Shown: positions 35,312-44,370 of the stretch, piece after piece
How the letters are laid out: each line of letters opens with the position of its first letter
Numbering within the stretch: the first letter of the stretch is position 1
Assembly (NCBI GenBank): GCA_000174895.1
Contig: ACOK01000080.1
Span: 1-58,186 of the forward strand
Origin: Ruminococcus flavefaciens FD-1
GTDB lineage: Bacteria > Bacillota > Clostridia > Oscillospirales > Ruminococcaceae
DNA length: 58,186 bases
Direction of reading: 5' to 3'
Position numbers and translations under genes: made by a program
Notes under the pieces: generated by a model
The model's database searches: none
Told to the model about the DNA's origin: nothing
Seen by the model: the letters and a program-made list of their open reading frames with translations, nothing else

Positions 35312-35530
35312 TCAGTGGTCTGAACGCTGATAAGAAAGTGCCTCTTCCTTTCTGAAAAGGAGAGAGATGCACCATACTGCCGAGATCGCTACAAGAATGT
35401 AGACTGTTCTGGCAAGAACACTGTCTGCACCGCCGAAAAGCCATGCGACCAGATCAAGCTCGAATATTCCCACTAATCCCCAGTTTATTCCGCCTATTAT
35501 AAGGAGAATAAGTGCGATCTTGTCCCACAT
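35312..35530 (-). CDS. DUF378 small membrane protein
   Basis: A 72-residue protein with two membrane helices (about 5-25 and 40-60). The motif LLIIGGINWGLVGIFELDLVA with a following LFGG is diagnostic of DUF378 (YuzA-like), a family of unknown function. AGAGGTG lies about 8 nt before the ATG on the minus strand. It stands alone between the ribosomal operon and a divergent NERD gene. Confidence 0.88.
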   Translation of the reverse strand: MWDKIALILLIIGGINWGLVGIFELDLVAWLFGGADSVLARTVYILVAISAVWCISLLFRKEEALSYQRSDH

Positions 35531-35621
35531 ATTGAGAACACCTCTTGTTCGGGATTTTGGTGACGCTCTGAAAATCTCTTACTGAGCGTCTGTAAGTATT
35601 ATTGCTTTAAAAAAACGGATT

Positions 35622-36272
35622 ATGCATATGGAAAAATTTAATGATATCATAAATTACATTATAGAAAATCAGATACTGTGCGCAGTCATAGCTGTGCTTA
35701 TTCTGCTCATCATACTGTATCTTTGCAGCTATTTCAGCAAAGGAAACCGCAAGGGCAGGGCGGCTGAGAAGAAAGTCGCAAATGTTCTGAAAAAAGTCAG
35801 CCGCAAGGATAATGTCCACATAATGAATAATGTCTATCTGCCGCTTTATAAAAAAGCCTGCGAGATAGACCATCTTGTTATCGGTAAATTCGGGATCCTT
35901 GTTATCGAGACTAAGGGAGTGTCGGGGGAGATCACCGGAAGCGGCGAGTTCCTGACTCATAAGATAGGCAAGAACACCCACACCTTCCGCAATCCTCAGT
36001 ATCAGAACAAGACCCACATGGATAACGTGGTCCACCACCTGAAAAAAGGCAGATTCTACGATATCCCCGTAAAGGGAGCGGTAGTATTTGCGGCTAAGGA
36101 TGTGACCTATCCAAAGGGCGTTGGCATGGATATAGAGACACTGAAGAAATTCTATCAGAGCCAGCACAACGCAGGAGTTGACCCTGATGTGATATACGAT
36201 TATATCCGCAGCATACGTGTCCACGATCCGCTGAAGAAGCTGAGTGTAAGGCGCAGAAGCAAAAGAGACTGA
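35622..36272 (+). CDS. Membrane-anchored NERD-domain protein
   Basis: A 216-residue protein: one membrane helix at about 18-38, then a nuclease-related domain (NERD) at about 45-160. Landmarks are GRAAEKKVANVLKKV, ACEIDHLVIGKFGILVIETKGVSG and NPQYQNKTHMDNV. The D..(I/E)TK arrangement matches the PD-(D/E)XK-like core seen in NERD domains, so a nuclease or nucleic-acid-binding role is possible; function is unproven. ATG 35628, two codons in, is the better-spaced start from a weak CGGA; I kept the outer ATG. The end is basic (KLSVRRRSKRD). Confidence 0.8.
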   Translation: MHMEKFNDIINYIIENQILCAVIAVLILLIILYLCSYFSKGNRKGRAAEKKVANVLKKVSRKDNVHIMNNVYLPLYKKACEIDHLVIGKFGILVIETKGVSGEITGSGEFLTHKIGKNTHTFRNPQYQNKTHMDNVVHHLKKGRFYDIPVKGAVVFAAKDVTYPKGVGMDIETLKKFYQSQHNAGVDPDVIYDYIRSIRVHDPLKKLSVRRRSKRD

Positions 36273-36395
36273 GCCGAAGCCGGGCGGTTTGCGAAGCGTG
36301 ATCGGGGTTGCCCGAAAGTGAGGCAGGATTCTGTCTGAACATGAGGGTATGTCGACATACGATATAAAGCCGACCAAGCTGCCGCCAGCTTGCAA
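36273..36395. repeat. Palindromic intergenic repeat remnant
   Basis: Contains GCGAAGCGTGATCGGGGTTGCC and AAGCTGCCGCCAGCTTG, words shared in part with 30395-30420 and 42080-42120. Confidence 0.5.
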
Positions 36396-36419
36396 AAAAG
36401 ACGGCATACGCCGTCTTTT
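36396..36419 (-). terminator. Terminator of the HPr-like gene
   Basis: Stem AAAAGACGGC / GCCGTCTTTT with a short loop, followed on the minus strand by more T. Confidence 0.85.
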
Positions 36420-36445
36420 AAAGATATATGCTATTGTTTGCGCTA

Positions 36446-36676
36446 TTACTTAACGATGAACTTGTCGATCTCTTTCATGAACTTGTCAGCGTCGTCTGTG
36501 TGAGCGTTGAGCTCGATTGGCTTGGAGAGATCGAGGCTGAAGATACCCATGATAGACTTAGCATCAACAGCGTATCTGCCTGATACGAGGTCGATATCAA
36601 AATCGTACTTCATAACGATATTAACGAATTCCTTAACGTCGTTGATTGCCTGAAGATTTACAGTTGTCTTTGTCAT
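36446..36676 (-). CDS. HPr-like protein lacking the phospho-histidine (Crh-like)
   Basis: A 76-residue protein with the HPr fold. KSIMGIFSLDL matches the regulatory-serine segment of HPr (KSIMGVMSLG), and FVNIVMKYDFDIDL fits the first helix. In the active-site loop, where HPr has GLHARPA, this protein reads NLQAINDV, so the phosphotransfer histidine is absent. That resembles Crh, a regulatory HPr paralogue, and suggests signalling through the serine rather than sugar transport. I start at ATG 36676, which has a perfect AGGAGGT 7 nt upstream; an upstream in-frame start lies across that site. It has its own promoter and terminator. Confidence 0.85.
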   Translation of the reverse strand: MTKTTVNLQAINDVKEFVNIVMKYDFDIDLVSGRYAVDAKSIMGIFSLDLSKPIELNAHTDDADKFMKEIDKFIVK

Positions 36677-36760
36677 AACTATTACCTCCTGTTTCAAATG
36701 TTAGGGTGTTTTTTCTTGTTTATTTCTTTTTCTTCTTGCGGCTTTCCCTTCCGCACCTTT

Positions 36761-36789
36761 ATAATAGCACTAAAAAATCCCAATGTCAA
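36761..36789 (-). promoter_or_regulatory. Promoter of the HPr-like gene
   Basis: Minus strand: TTGACA (36789-36784), 17-bp spacer, TATTAT (36766-36761). Confidence 0.8.
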
Positions 36790-36925
36790 GGGGTTGGAAA
36801 AAAATTCGGAAAACTATTGACTATGCATAAAGTGAACATTAAATTTTTGTGTAAAAAATCAATGAACGGCAAATAAGTTACAAAGTGGTAACAATGACAT
36901 ATTGAATAAAGTGAGAAGGTGAGAT

Positions 36926-38240
36926 ATGTTCAGGGTATTTTTTATAACATTCGGCTGCAAGGTGAATCACTATGAGACCGAATGCATGAAGTCGCTTTTT
37001 CGTGAGCGTGGATTTGAGATACTTCGCTCTCAGGAGGGAGCTGACGCTGTTGTGATAAACTCCTGCACCGTTACTTCTTCGGGGGACAGCCGTGTGCTTG
37101 CGGCTCTGAGAAAGGCGAGGGCGGCGCTTCCCGATGCGGTTATAGCCCTGACAGGCTGCTATCCGCAGGCAAGTCCCGATGAGGCGGCAAAGCTTACGGA
37201 TGCCGATATCATAGTCGGCACTAAGGACAGAAGCGGTATTCCTGCGCTGGTGGAGGAATGTCTTGCAGACAGACATCGCATCGTCAGCATTTCTCCCTAT
37301 ATAAAGGGCGAACCCTTCGAGCCTATCGTATGCTCACGCTTTGACGACAATACCCGTGCTTTCGTGAAGATACAGGATGGCTGCGATCAGTTCTGCTCCT
37401 ATTGCATGATACCTTTTGCAAGGGGACGATGCCGCTCAAAGCCGTTAGAAATTGTAAGGCAGGAAATAGCCGATATCGCTGCAAACGGAAAGAAGGAGAT
37501 AGTCCTCACGGGTATAAATCTCGCTTTCTACGGCAGAGAATTCGGCTATGATATGGCGGATGCAGTAAAGGTCTGCTCCGGGACAGGGGGAATAGAGCGT
37601 ATCCGTCTGGGTTCCCTTGAGCCTGAGATGATGTCGGAGGATATGCTCATGCGGCTTGCGGCGATACCGCAGTTCTGTCCGCAGTTTCATTTATCGCTGC
37701 AAAAGCGGTTGTGACCGCACACTCAGAGCAATGAACCGGAAGTACACAGCTGAGGAATACTATCAGCTGACGGAGCGGATACGAAAAATTTTCCCCGATT
37801 GTTCGTTCACCACCGATGTCATGGTGGGATTTCCGCAGGAGACTGGCGAGGATTTCGCAGAGTCAGCGGAGTTCGTGAAGAAGATCGGCTTCGCAAAAGT
37901 CCATGTTTTCCGCTACTCACGCAGACACGGTACCCGTGCTGACAAAATGGATGGGCAGGTCCCCGAAAATGTCAAGACCGAAAGATGGCAGAAAATGACA
38001 GCGGCGGCAGGGGAATGCCGTGAAAAATATCTGGCTTCACTGGTGGGGAAAACGGTTCCTGTGCTGTTTGAACGTGAAAATAGTACAGAATTTCACCACG
38101 GATATGCCCCCGATTACACATTAATAAAAATTTCACGGAAAAATCCCGAAAAAAGTTTGCGTAATCGGATAATAAGTGTTATAATAGAAAGTAGCAGTTC
38201 GGATGATTGCTTCGGCATCCCCGAACACCTATCCTACTAA
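36926..38240 (+). pseudogene. mtaB: tRNA (N6-threonylcarbamoyladenosine-37) methylthiotransferase MtaB, frameshifted at 37701-37704
   Basis: Radical-SAM methylthiotransferase that modifies A37 of some tRNAs. The N-terminal UPF0004 domain has cysteines in TFGCKVNHYE and INSCTVTS; the radical-SAM triad is CDQFCSYCMIP. The first frame breaks at 37714 after HLSLQKRL. The second carries the rest: SGCDRTLRAMNRKYT, TDVMVGFPQET and a C-terminal TRAM-like region. The span of 1,315 nt is 3n+1. Removing one A from AAAA at 37701-37704 gives HLSLQSGCDRTL, the family's exact consensus, and a 437-residue product. A weak promoter (TTGACT 36817, TAAATT 36840) precedes it. Confidence 0.9.
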
Positions 38241-38247
38241 AAATTTT

Positions 38248-38358
38248 AATTCGTAATGCGTAATGCGTAATGCGTAATTAAATGGAGCGGTCAGTTATTC
38301 AGATCCGTCACGAAGTGACACCATAAAATTACGAATTACGAATTATGAATTACGCATT
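38248..38358. repeat. Inverted-repeat element upstream of purL
   Basis: The left arm (38248-38281) carries three GTAATGCGTAA-type units and the right arm (38326-38358) the complementary TTACGAATTACGAATTATGA. The loop holds a small hairpin GTCACGAAGTGAC. The arms could fold into one long A+T-rich stem 20 nt before the purL ribosome site. Confidence 0.75.
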
Positions 38359-38376
38359 GATCGAGAGGAGTTCTTT

Positions 38377-41300
38377 ATGTCCGTATTCAGAATTTATGTG
38401 GAAAAGAAGCCTGAGTTTGCAGTTGAGGCTCAGTCCGTTCTCAGCGATATCAAGACCGCTCTGAGAATAGATATCGAAAATGTAAGAGTACTTAACAGAT
38501 ACGACGCAGACAAGCTCAGTGAAGAGGATTTCGAGGCTGCTGTAAATACAGTATTCTCAGAGCCTGCTGTTGATACAGTATGTCGTGAGATGCCCGAGAT
38601 CAAAGGCGATGAGAGAGTATTCGCCGTAGAATACCTCCCCGGTCAGTTCGACCAGAGAGCAGACAGCTGTGAGCAGTGTATCCAGATCCTTCGTCAGGGC
38701 GAGCGCTGCCGTGTAAGAAATGCTCGTATCTACATTATCAAGGGCGATATATCCGATGCTGAATTCGATAAGATAAAGTCATACATCATCAACCCTGTTG
38801 AGAGCCGTGAAGCTTCACTTGAAAAGGTAAAGACTCTCGACACTAACTATGAGATCCCCACAACTGTTGAGACTCTCGACGGTTTCACACAGCTTGACGA
38901 GGCAGGCCTTCACGCTTTCGTGGACAAGCTTGGCCTTGCTATGGATTACGATGATATCAGGTTCTGTCAGGATTACTTCAAGAACGAAGAACACCGTGAC
39001 CCGACTATCACTGAGATACGCATGATCGACACCTACTGGTCAGATCACTGCCGTCATACCACATTCCTCACAAATGTTGAGAAGGTGGATATAGACACTC
39101 CTTATATCAAGGATACTTACGATATGTACCTCAATGTCCGCAAGGAACTGGGCAGAACAGACAAGCCTATCACTCTTATGGATATCGGTACTCTTGCTGC
39201 AAAGAAGCTGAAGGCTGACGGCAAGCTTCCCGACCTTGACGAGAGCGAGGAGATCAACGCTTGTTCAGTTAAGATCAAGGTAGATATCGACGGCGAACTG
39301 GAAGACTGGATCCTCATGTTCAAGAATGAGACCCACAACCATCCTACTGAGATCGAGCCTTTCGGCGGTGCTGCTACTTGTCTCGGCGGCGCTATCCGTG
39401 ACCCGCTTTCAGGCCGTTCATACGTATACCAGGCTATGCGTGTAACAGGTGCTGCTAATCCTCTCGTACCTGTTGAGGATACAATCCAGGGCAAGCTGCC
39501 GCAGAGAAAGATCACTGTCGGTGCTGCCAACGGTTACAGTTCATACGGCAACCAGATCGGTCTTGCTACAGGCCACGTTGCTGAAGTATATCACCCCGGC
39601 TATGTTGCTAAGCGTATGGAGATAGGCGCTGTTCTTGGTGCTGCTCCTGCTGAGAATATCCGCCGTGAAGCTCCTGTTGCAGGCGATGTTGTCATCCTCC
39701 TCGGAGGAAAGACAGGCCGTGACGGCTGCGGCGGCGCTACAGGTTCATCAAAGTCACATACTCTCGAATCACTGGAGACCTGCGGTGCTGAGGTACAGAA
39801 GGGTAATCCTCCTGAGGAGAGAAAGCTCCAGAGACTGTTCCGCAATCCTAAGGTAACAAAGCTTATCAAGCGCTGCAACGACTTCGGTGCAGGCGGTGTA
39901 TCCGTTGCTATCGGTGAGCTGACAGACGGTCTCGTTATCGACCTTAACAAGGTGCCCAAGAAGTACGACGGTCTTGACGGTACTGAGATCGCTATTTCCG
40001 AGTCACAGGAGAGAATGGCTGTTGTCATCGCTCCTTACGACGTAAAGAGATTCATGGAAGAAGCTGCAAAGGAGAACCTTGAGGCTACTCTCGTTGCTAA
40101 TGTTGTGGACGAGCCAAGACTCAAGATGAACTGGAACGGAAAGACTATCGTTAACCTTTCCCGTGAATTCCTCAACTCCAACGGCGCTCCTAAGTATACA
40201 AACATTGAAGTTGAGGCTCCTTCAAAGGCTGAGGAAGATGTTATGCCTGATACAGCTGAAAGCTGGTCACATCTCATGTCCAACCTGAATGTATGCTCAC
40301 AGAAGGGCCTTATCGAGAAGTTCGACTCAACTATCGGCGCAGGCACAGTTCTCATGCCTTTCGGCGGCGTATATCAGCTCACTCCTTCACAGGCAATGGC
40401 TGCAAAGATACCTGTACTCAAGGGCGAGACAAACACCTGTTCACTGATGGGCTGGGGCTACAATCCGGATATATCTTCAAAGAGCCCTTACCACGGCGCA
40501 ATGCTGGCTGTTATCGAGTCTATCGCTAAGGTAGTTGCAGCAGGCGGTACTTACAAGAAGTGCTGGCTCACATTCCAGGAATACTTCGAAAGAACACAGA
40601 ACGATCCTAAGCGCTGGGGCAAGCCTATGGCTGCACTTCTCGGTGCATTCAAGGCACAGCTTGAAATGGGCTGCGGCTCTATCGGCGGCAAGGACTCAAT
40701 GTCAGGTACATTCGAGAATATCGATGTTCCTCCTACACTTGTTTCATTCGCAGTTTCAACAGCTATGGCTGATAAGATAGTTTCAACAGAATTCAAGTCA
40801 GCAGGCAATCCTGTTATACTCATCACTCCTGCTTACGATGAGAACGGTCTCCCTGTATTCGACAGCATCAAGGCTTGCTTCGACAAGGTAGAAAAGCTTA
40901 TTGCTGACGGCAGAGCAAATGCCATCTGGACAAACGGCTACGGCGGTGTTGCTGAGGGTATCGCTAAGATGTGCTTCGGTAACAAGATCGGTTTCGAGTT
41001 CCTTGCACAGCTTTCCGGCAAGCAACTCTTCCAGCCATGCTACGGCTCATTCATCGTTGAGCTCAACGGCGAGGCTGAGGAAGGCGAGCACCTTATCGGT
41101 CAGACCATCAACGAGTACAACATCGTTACCCGTGAGTATACAATGGGTCTTGACAGTCTCCAGAGAGTATGGGAAGGCAAGCTTGAGCCTGTATTCCCAT
41201 GCAGGATAAAGACTACAGACGCTAAGCCCGAGACATATTCCTACAACGAGAATATCCACCTCTCAGCTACTATCAAGGCTGCACAGCCAAAGGTGCTCAT

Positions 41301-42081
41301 CCCTGTATTCCCGGGTACAAACTGCGAATACGATACAGCAAGAGCTTTCGAGAAGGCAGGCGCTGTTACAGAGACAGTTGTTATCCGCAATATGTTTGCA
41401 GGCGATATCGAGGAGTCCGTTGACTACTTCGAGAAGGCTATCCGTGAGTCACAGATCATCATGATCCCCGGCGGATTCAGCGGCGGTGATGAGCCTGAGG
41501 GAAGCGGTAAGTTCATCACAGCATTCTTCCGCAATCCTAAGATCAAGGACGCTGTCCACGATCTTCTGAAGAACCGTGACGGTCTTATGCTCGGTATCTG
41601 CAACGGCTTCCAGGCACTTATCAAGCTTGGTCTCGTACCATACGGCGAGATCGTTGATATGACTGACGAATCACCTACACTTACATTCAACACCATTGCA
41701 AGACACCAGTCAATGATGGTAAATACACGTATCGCTTCCAACAAGAGCCCATGGCTCTACGGAAACAAGGTAGGCGATATCCACACAGTTCCGATCTCAC
41801 ACGGTGAGGGACGCTTCGTAGCACCTATGGATCTCATCCAGAGACTTGCTGCAAAGGGCCAGATCGCTACACAGTACGTTGATATGAACGGCGAGCCTAC
41901 TATGGATATCCGCTACAATCCAAACACATCCATCGAGGCTATCGAGGGTATCACTTCACCTGACGGACGTGTATTCGGTAAGATGGGTCACTCAGAGCGT
42001 AAGGGCAGCTTCATCTGCAAGAACGTTGAAGGCAACAAGGATCAGATGATCTTTGAGAACGGCGTTAAGTACTTCAAGTAA
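38377..42081 (+). CDS. purL: Phosphoribosylformylglycinamidine synthase, single chain
   Basis: A 1,234-residue enzyme for the fourth step of purine synthesis, turning FGAR, glutamine and ATP into FGAM. An N-terminal PurS-like domain is followed by two AIRS-like ATP domains (DTYWSDHCRHTTF near 215; NETHNHPTEIEPFGGAATC near 317; GSIGGKDSMSGTFE near 768). The C-terminal glutamine amidotransferase starts at VLIPVFPGTNCEYDTA; its nucleophile is in GICNGFQALIKLG, with GEGR and a terminal GKMGHSER. Clostridia use this fused form rather than separate PurS/PurQ/PurL. GAGGAG precedes the ATG. Codon use is strongly optimised. No purine riboswitch is evident. Confidence 0.97.
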   Translation: MSVFRIYVEKKPEFAVEAQSVLSDIKTALRIDIENVRVLNRYDADKLSEEDFEAAVNTVFSEPAVDTVCREMPEIKGDERVFAVEYLPGQFDQRADSCEQCIQILRQGERCRVRNARIYIIKGDISDAEFDKIKSYIINPVESREASLEKVKTLDTNYEIPTTVETLDGFTQLDEAGLHAFVDKLGLAMDYDDIRFCQDYFKNEEHRDPTITEIRMIDTYWSDHCRHTTFLTNVEKVDIDTPYIKDTYDMYLNVRKELGRTDKPITLMDIGTLAAKKLKADGKLPDLDESEEINACSVKIKVDIDGELEDWILMFKNETHNHPTEIEPFGGAATCLGGAIRDPLSGRSYVYQAMRVTGAANPLVPVEDTIQGKLPQRKITVGAANGYSSYGNQIGLATGHVAEVYHPGYVAKRMEIGAVLGAAPAENIRREAPVAGDVVILLGGKTGRDGCGGATGSSKSHTLESLETCGAEVQKGNPPEERKLQRLFRNPKVTKLIKRCNDFGAGGVSVAIGELTDGLVIDLNKVPKKYDGLDGTEIAISESQERMAVVIAPYDVKRFMEEAAKENLEATLVANVVDEPRLKMNWNGKTIVNLSREFLNSNGAPKYTNIEVEAPSKAEEDVMPDTAESWSHLMSNLNVCSQKGLIEKFDSTIGAGTVLMPFGGVYQLTPSQAMAAKIPVLKGETNTCSLMGWGYNPDISSKSPYHGAMLAVIESIAKVVAAGGTYKKCWLTFQEYFERTQNDPKRWGKPMAALLGAFKAQLEMGCGSIGGKDSMSGTFENIDVPPTLVSFAVSTAMADKIVSTEFKSAGNPVILITPAYDENGLPVFDSIKACFDKVEKLIADGRANAIWTNGYGGVAEGIAKMCFGNKIGFEFLAQLSGKQLFQPCYGSFIVELNGEAEEGEHLIGQTINEYNIVTREYTMGLDSLQRVWEGKLEPVFPCRIKTTDAKPETYSYNENIHLSATIKAAQPKVLIPVFPGTNCEYDTARAFEKAGAVTETVVIRNMFAGDIEESVDYFEKAIRESQIIMIPGGFSGGDEPEGSGKFITAFFRNPKIKDAVHDLLKNRDGLMLGICNGFQALIKLGLVPYGEIVDMTDESPTLTFNTIARHQSMMVNTRIASNKSPWLYGNKVGDIHTVPISHGEGRFVAPMDLIQRLAAKGQIATQYVDMNGEPTMDIRYNPNTSIEAIEGITSPDGRVFGKMGHSERKGSFICKNVEGNKDQMIFENGVKYFK

Positions 42082-42099
42082 CAAGCTGACGCCGGCTTG

Positions 42100-42216
42100 A
42101 CTGCCTGTCACGCTTCGCTCGCTTGTACAAATGTGGGGCGGTAATTATAATGTTTATTTATTTGGGGCGCACGGTTGTGCGCTCCTTTCTGTTATTACGG
42201 GCAAATAACAGAAAGG
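42100..42216. repeat. Palindromes after purL
   Basis: 42162-42184 is GGGGCGCACGGTTGTGCGCTCC, a variant of the 30551/33719 palindrome. 42184-42216 is a 13-bp perfect inverted repeat (CCTTTCTGTTATT / AATAACAGAAAGG, 7-nt loop) that may serve as a terminator although no T-run follows. Confidence 0.65.
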
Positions 42217-42235
42217 AACATTCTGCTGTATTTCA

Positions 42236-42264
42236 TTGACAAATGGTGTACAAAGTGATATAAT
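42236..42264 (+). promoter_or_regulatory. Promoter of the LRR-dockerin gene
   Basis: TTGACA (42236-42241), 17-bp spacer, TATAAT (42259-42264): perfect consensus. Confidence 0.87.
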
Positions 42265-42306
42265 AGGGGTATTCGATTATTATATAATATGGAGGAGATT
42301 CTGACC

Positions 42307-44307
42307 ATGAAGATCAACAAATTCATTGCGGCCGTAATGGCTCTCACTATCGTGGGCGGTTCTGTGCCTTTTATCAGCGACATCGCTCCCGATACCGTTA
42401 TCACAGCTTCTGCTGCTGACTATGAGAAAGTTACCGAAGGCGATTTTACTTTTAATGTTTATGCTGACCATGCTGAACTGATTGAATACAGCAATAATGC
42501 TGAAACTGACGTAACAATTCCATCTAAGGTAAATGGTCAGGCAGTTACTGTTATAGGTGATCGTGTATTTAACGAAAAAAAAGAAATATCAAGCATTGCT
42601 ATTCCTGACAGCGTAACCCAAATAGGCAATAGTGCATTTTACGGTACAGGAATCAGAAAAATAGTGTTACCATCAAAGTTAAAGAAAATAGGCGGATTTG
42701 CATTTCAGTCAAATAAAAAACTTGCATCTGTTTCTATACCTGATGGCGTTGAGGAAATCGCTAAAAATGCATTTGCATATTGCGAAGTAATTACTTCGCT
42801 TTCACTTCCGAATAGCCTCAAGGTCTTAGGCGAAAATGCTTTTTCAGGCTGCGTAGCTCTTGAAGAAGTTACGTATCCAAGCAGCATTGAAGAAGCGGGG
42901 GATAATATTTTCTTTAATTGTATCGCAATTAAGAAAGTTACATTTGAAAAAGGCGTAACTGAGATACCTAACGGAATTTTTTATATGGATAATTCCAACA
43001 GTGTTCTTGATGAGATCACTATACCTGATGGCGTGAAAAAAATAGGTGATAAAGCTTTTTATGGAACAGCTATCAAAAAGATAAATATTCCTTCGTCAGT
43101 TGAAACTATTGGCGATGGAGCTTTCTGGAGCTGTTTAAAACTGGGGGCTGTTAAAATCCCGGCAGGTATAAGCAGGATTGGAAAAAATACATTCAGAAAT
43201 TGTCAGGTTTTAGTTTCTGTTGATCTTCCCTCGTCAATCAAGTATATTGATGATAGTGCTTTCTATGTTTGTAATGCTTTAGAAGAGATAACTCTTCCGG
43301 AAGGAATCGTAGAAATAAATGACAGCGCATTTAATGGTACAGGTTTAAAAAACGTAGTTCTACCAAAAAGCCTTGAATTGTTAGGAAAAGCTTTTGGCGG
43401 CTGTAAACAATTAACCGGAATTACTATCCTCAATCCCGATTGCTCAATTACACAAGACGAAAATACTATATGTAATACAACATGGGCGCCTTTAATTGGA
43501 AGAAAATATGAGGGTGTTATATATGGATATGAAAATTCATCTGCTCAGAAATATGCTGAAAGAGCTGGCTATGACTTTAATCTGATCGGTTCAGCACCGG
43601 AAACAACGACAACTACAACTGCTGCAACAACTACCACTACTACAACATCAACAACAACAACTACTACTTCAAAGACAACACCTTCAACTCCTGTAACAAC
43701 TACTTCAAAGGATACACTTTACGGCGATGTAAACTGCGACGGCGTAGTTGATATCGAAGATGCGACTTTATTAAAGAGCTATCTTGCAGATTCAAAGATA
43801 AAGATATCTCCTCAGGGACTTATCAATGCTGACGTTTATCATCCGGGATTAGGTCTTGATGAAGTTGACACTGAATTTATCATGAAGTCCATCAACGGCG
43901 AGGCTGCTATCCCCGTAATGCCCAAGACTTCTGCTCCGGTTCAGCCGACAGCTTCTTTCGGCGATATCAACGGCGATGACATCATCGACGGCCGTGACGC
44001 TACAATGCTTCTCACATACTACGCTAAGACATCCACAGGCTACAAGGGCACTCTTGAGCAGTTCGCTGCTGAGCAGAGAGGCGACGCAGTTACAACTGCC
44101 GCTGCCAAGACAACTGTTACAACAACTGCTACAACTACAGCAAAAACAAGCGTAACATCTGCACCTAAGACTACTATCCTCACTTTTCAGGTAACAGGTG
44201 CAGGCAATCCTGTCCTGACTACAGCTGTCAAGGTCGATGACCTGAACAATGTTGACGACAGCTGGCAGCAGGCTGCTCTTGATGAATGGCTTAAAAACCG
44301 CCAGTAA
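42307..44307 (+). CDS. Secreted BspA-type leucine-rich-repeat protein with two dockerin-like segments
   Basis: A 666-residue exported protein. ATG 42307 has GGAGG (42291) about 11 nt upstream and opens a signal peptide ending ITASAAD. Residues about 45-420 are LRR_5 repeats (IPDSVTQIGNSAF, LPSKLKKIGGFAF, LPNSLKVLGENAF and others), a protein- or glycan-binding solenoid. A Thr-rich linker (about 430-470) leads to a type I dockerin (GDVNCDGVVDIEDATLLKSY). A second Thr-rich region surrounds a half-dockerin (GDINGDDIIDGRDATMLL). It could bring a binding solenoid into a cellulosome. No catalytic domain is visible. Confidence 0.87.
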   Translation: MKINKFIAAVMALTIVGGSVPFISDIAPDTVITASAADYEKVTEGDFTFNVYADHAELIEYSNNAETDVTIPSKVNGQAVTVIGDRVFNEKKEISSIAIPDSVTQIGNSAFYGTGIRKIVLPSKLKKIGGFAFQSNKKLASVSIPDGVEEIAKNAFAYCEVITSLSLPNSLKVLGENAFSGCVALEEVTYPSSIEEAGDNIFFNCIAIKKVTFEKGVTEIPNGIFYMDNSNSVLDEITIPDGVKKIGDKAFYGTAIKKINIPSSVETIGDGAFWSCLKLGAVKIPAGISRIGKNTFRNCQVLVSVDLPSSIKYIDDSAFYVCNALEEITLPEGIVEINDSAFNGTGLKNVVLPKSLELLGKAFGGCKQLTGITILNPDCSITQDENTICNTTWAPLIGRKYEGVIYGYENSSAQKYAERAGYDFNLIGSAPETTTTTTAATTTTTTTSTTTTTTSKTTPSTPVTTTSKDTLYGDVNCDGVVDIEDATLLKSYLADSKIKISPQGLINADVYHPGLGLDEVDTEFIMKSINGEAAIPVMPKTSAPVQPTASFGDINGDDIIDGRDATMLLTYYAKTSTGYKGTLEQFAAEQRGDAVTTAAAKTTVTTTATTTAKTSVTSAPKTTILTFQVTGAGNPVLTTAVKVDDLNNVDDSWQQAALDEWLKNRQ

Positions 44308-44326
44308 TATTCATCAGCGAAAAATA

Positions 44327-44366
44327 AAAACCGTCCGTACATTATAAGTGTGCGGACGGTTTTTTG
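44327..44366 (+). terminator. Terminator of the LRR-dockerin gene
   Basis: Stem AAAACCGTCCGTAC / GTGCGGACGGTTTT with a 7-10 nt loop, then a T-run. Confidence 0.9.
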
Positions 44367-44370
44367 TGGT

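Noticed and set aside
36841..36925. Riboswitch upstream of mtaB
   Set aside because: Only simple A+T sequence; no conserved aptamer words seen.
39117..41744. Several minus-strand frames over purL
   Set aside because: Shadow frames caused by strong codon bias in purL; no starts with ribosome sites.
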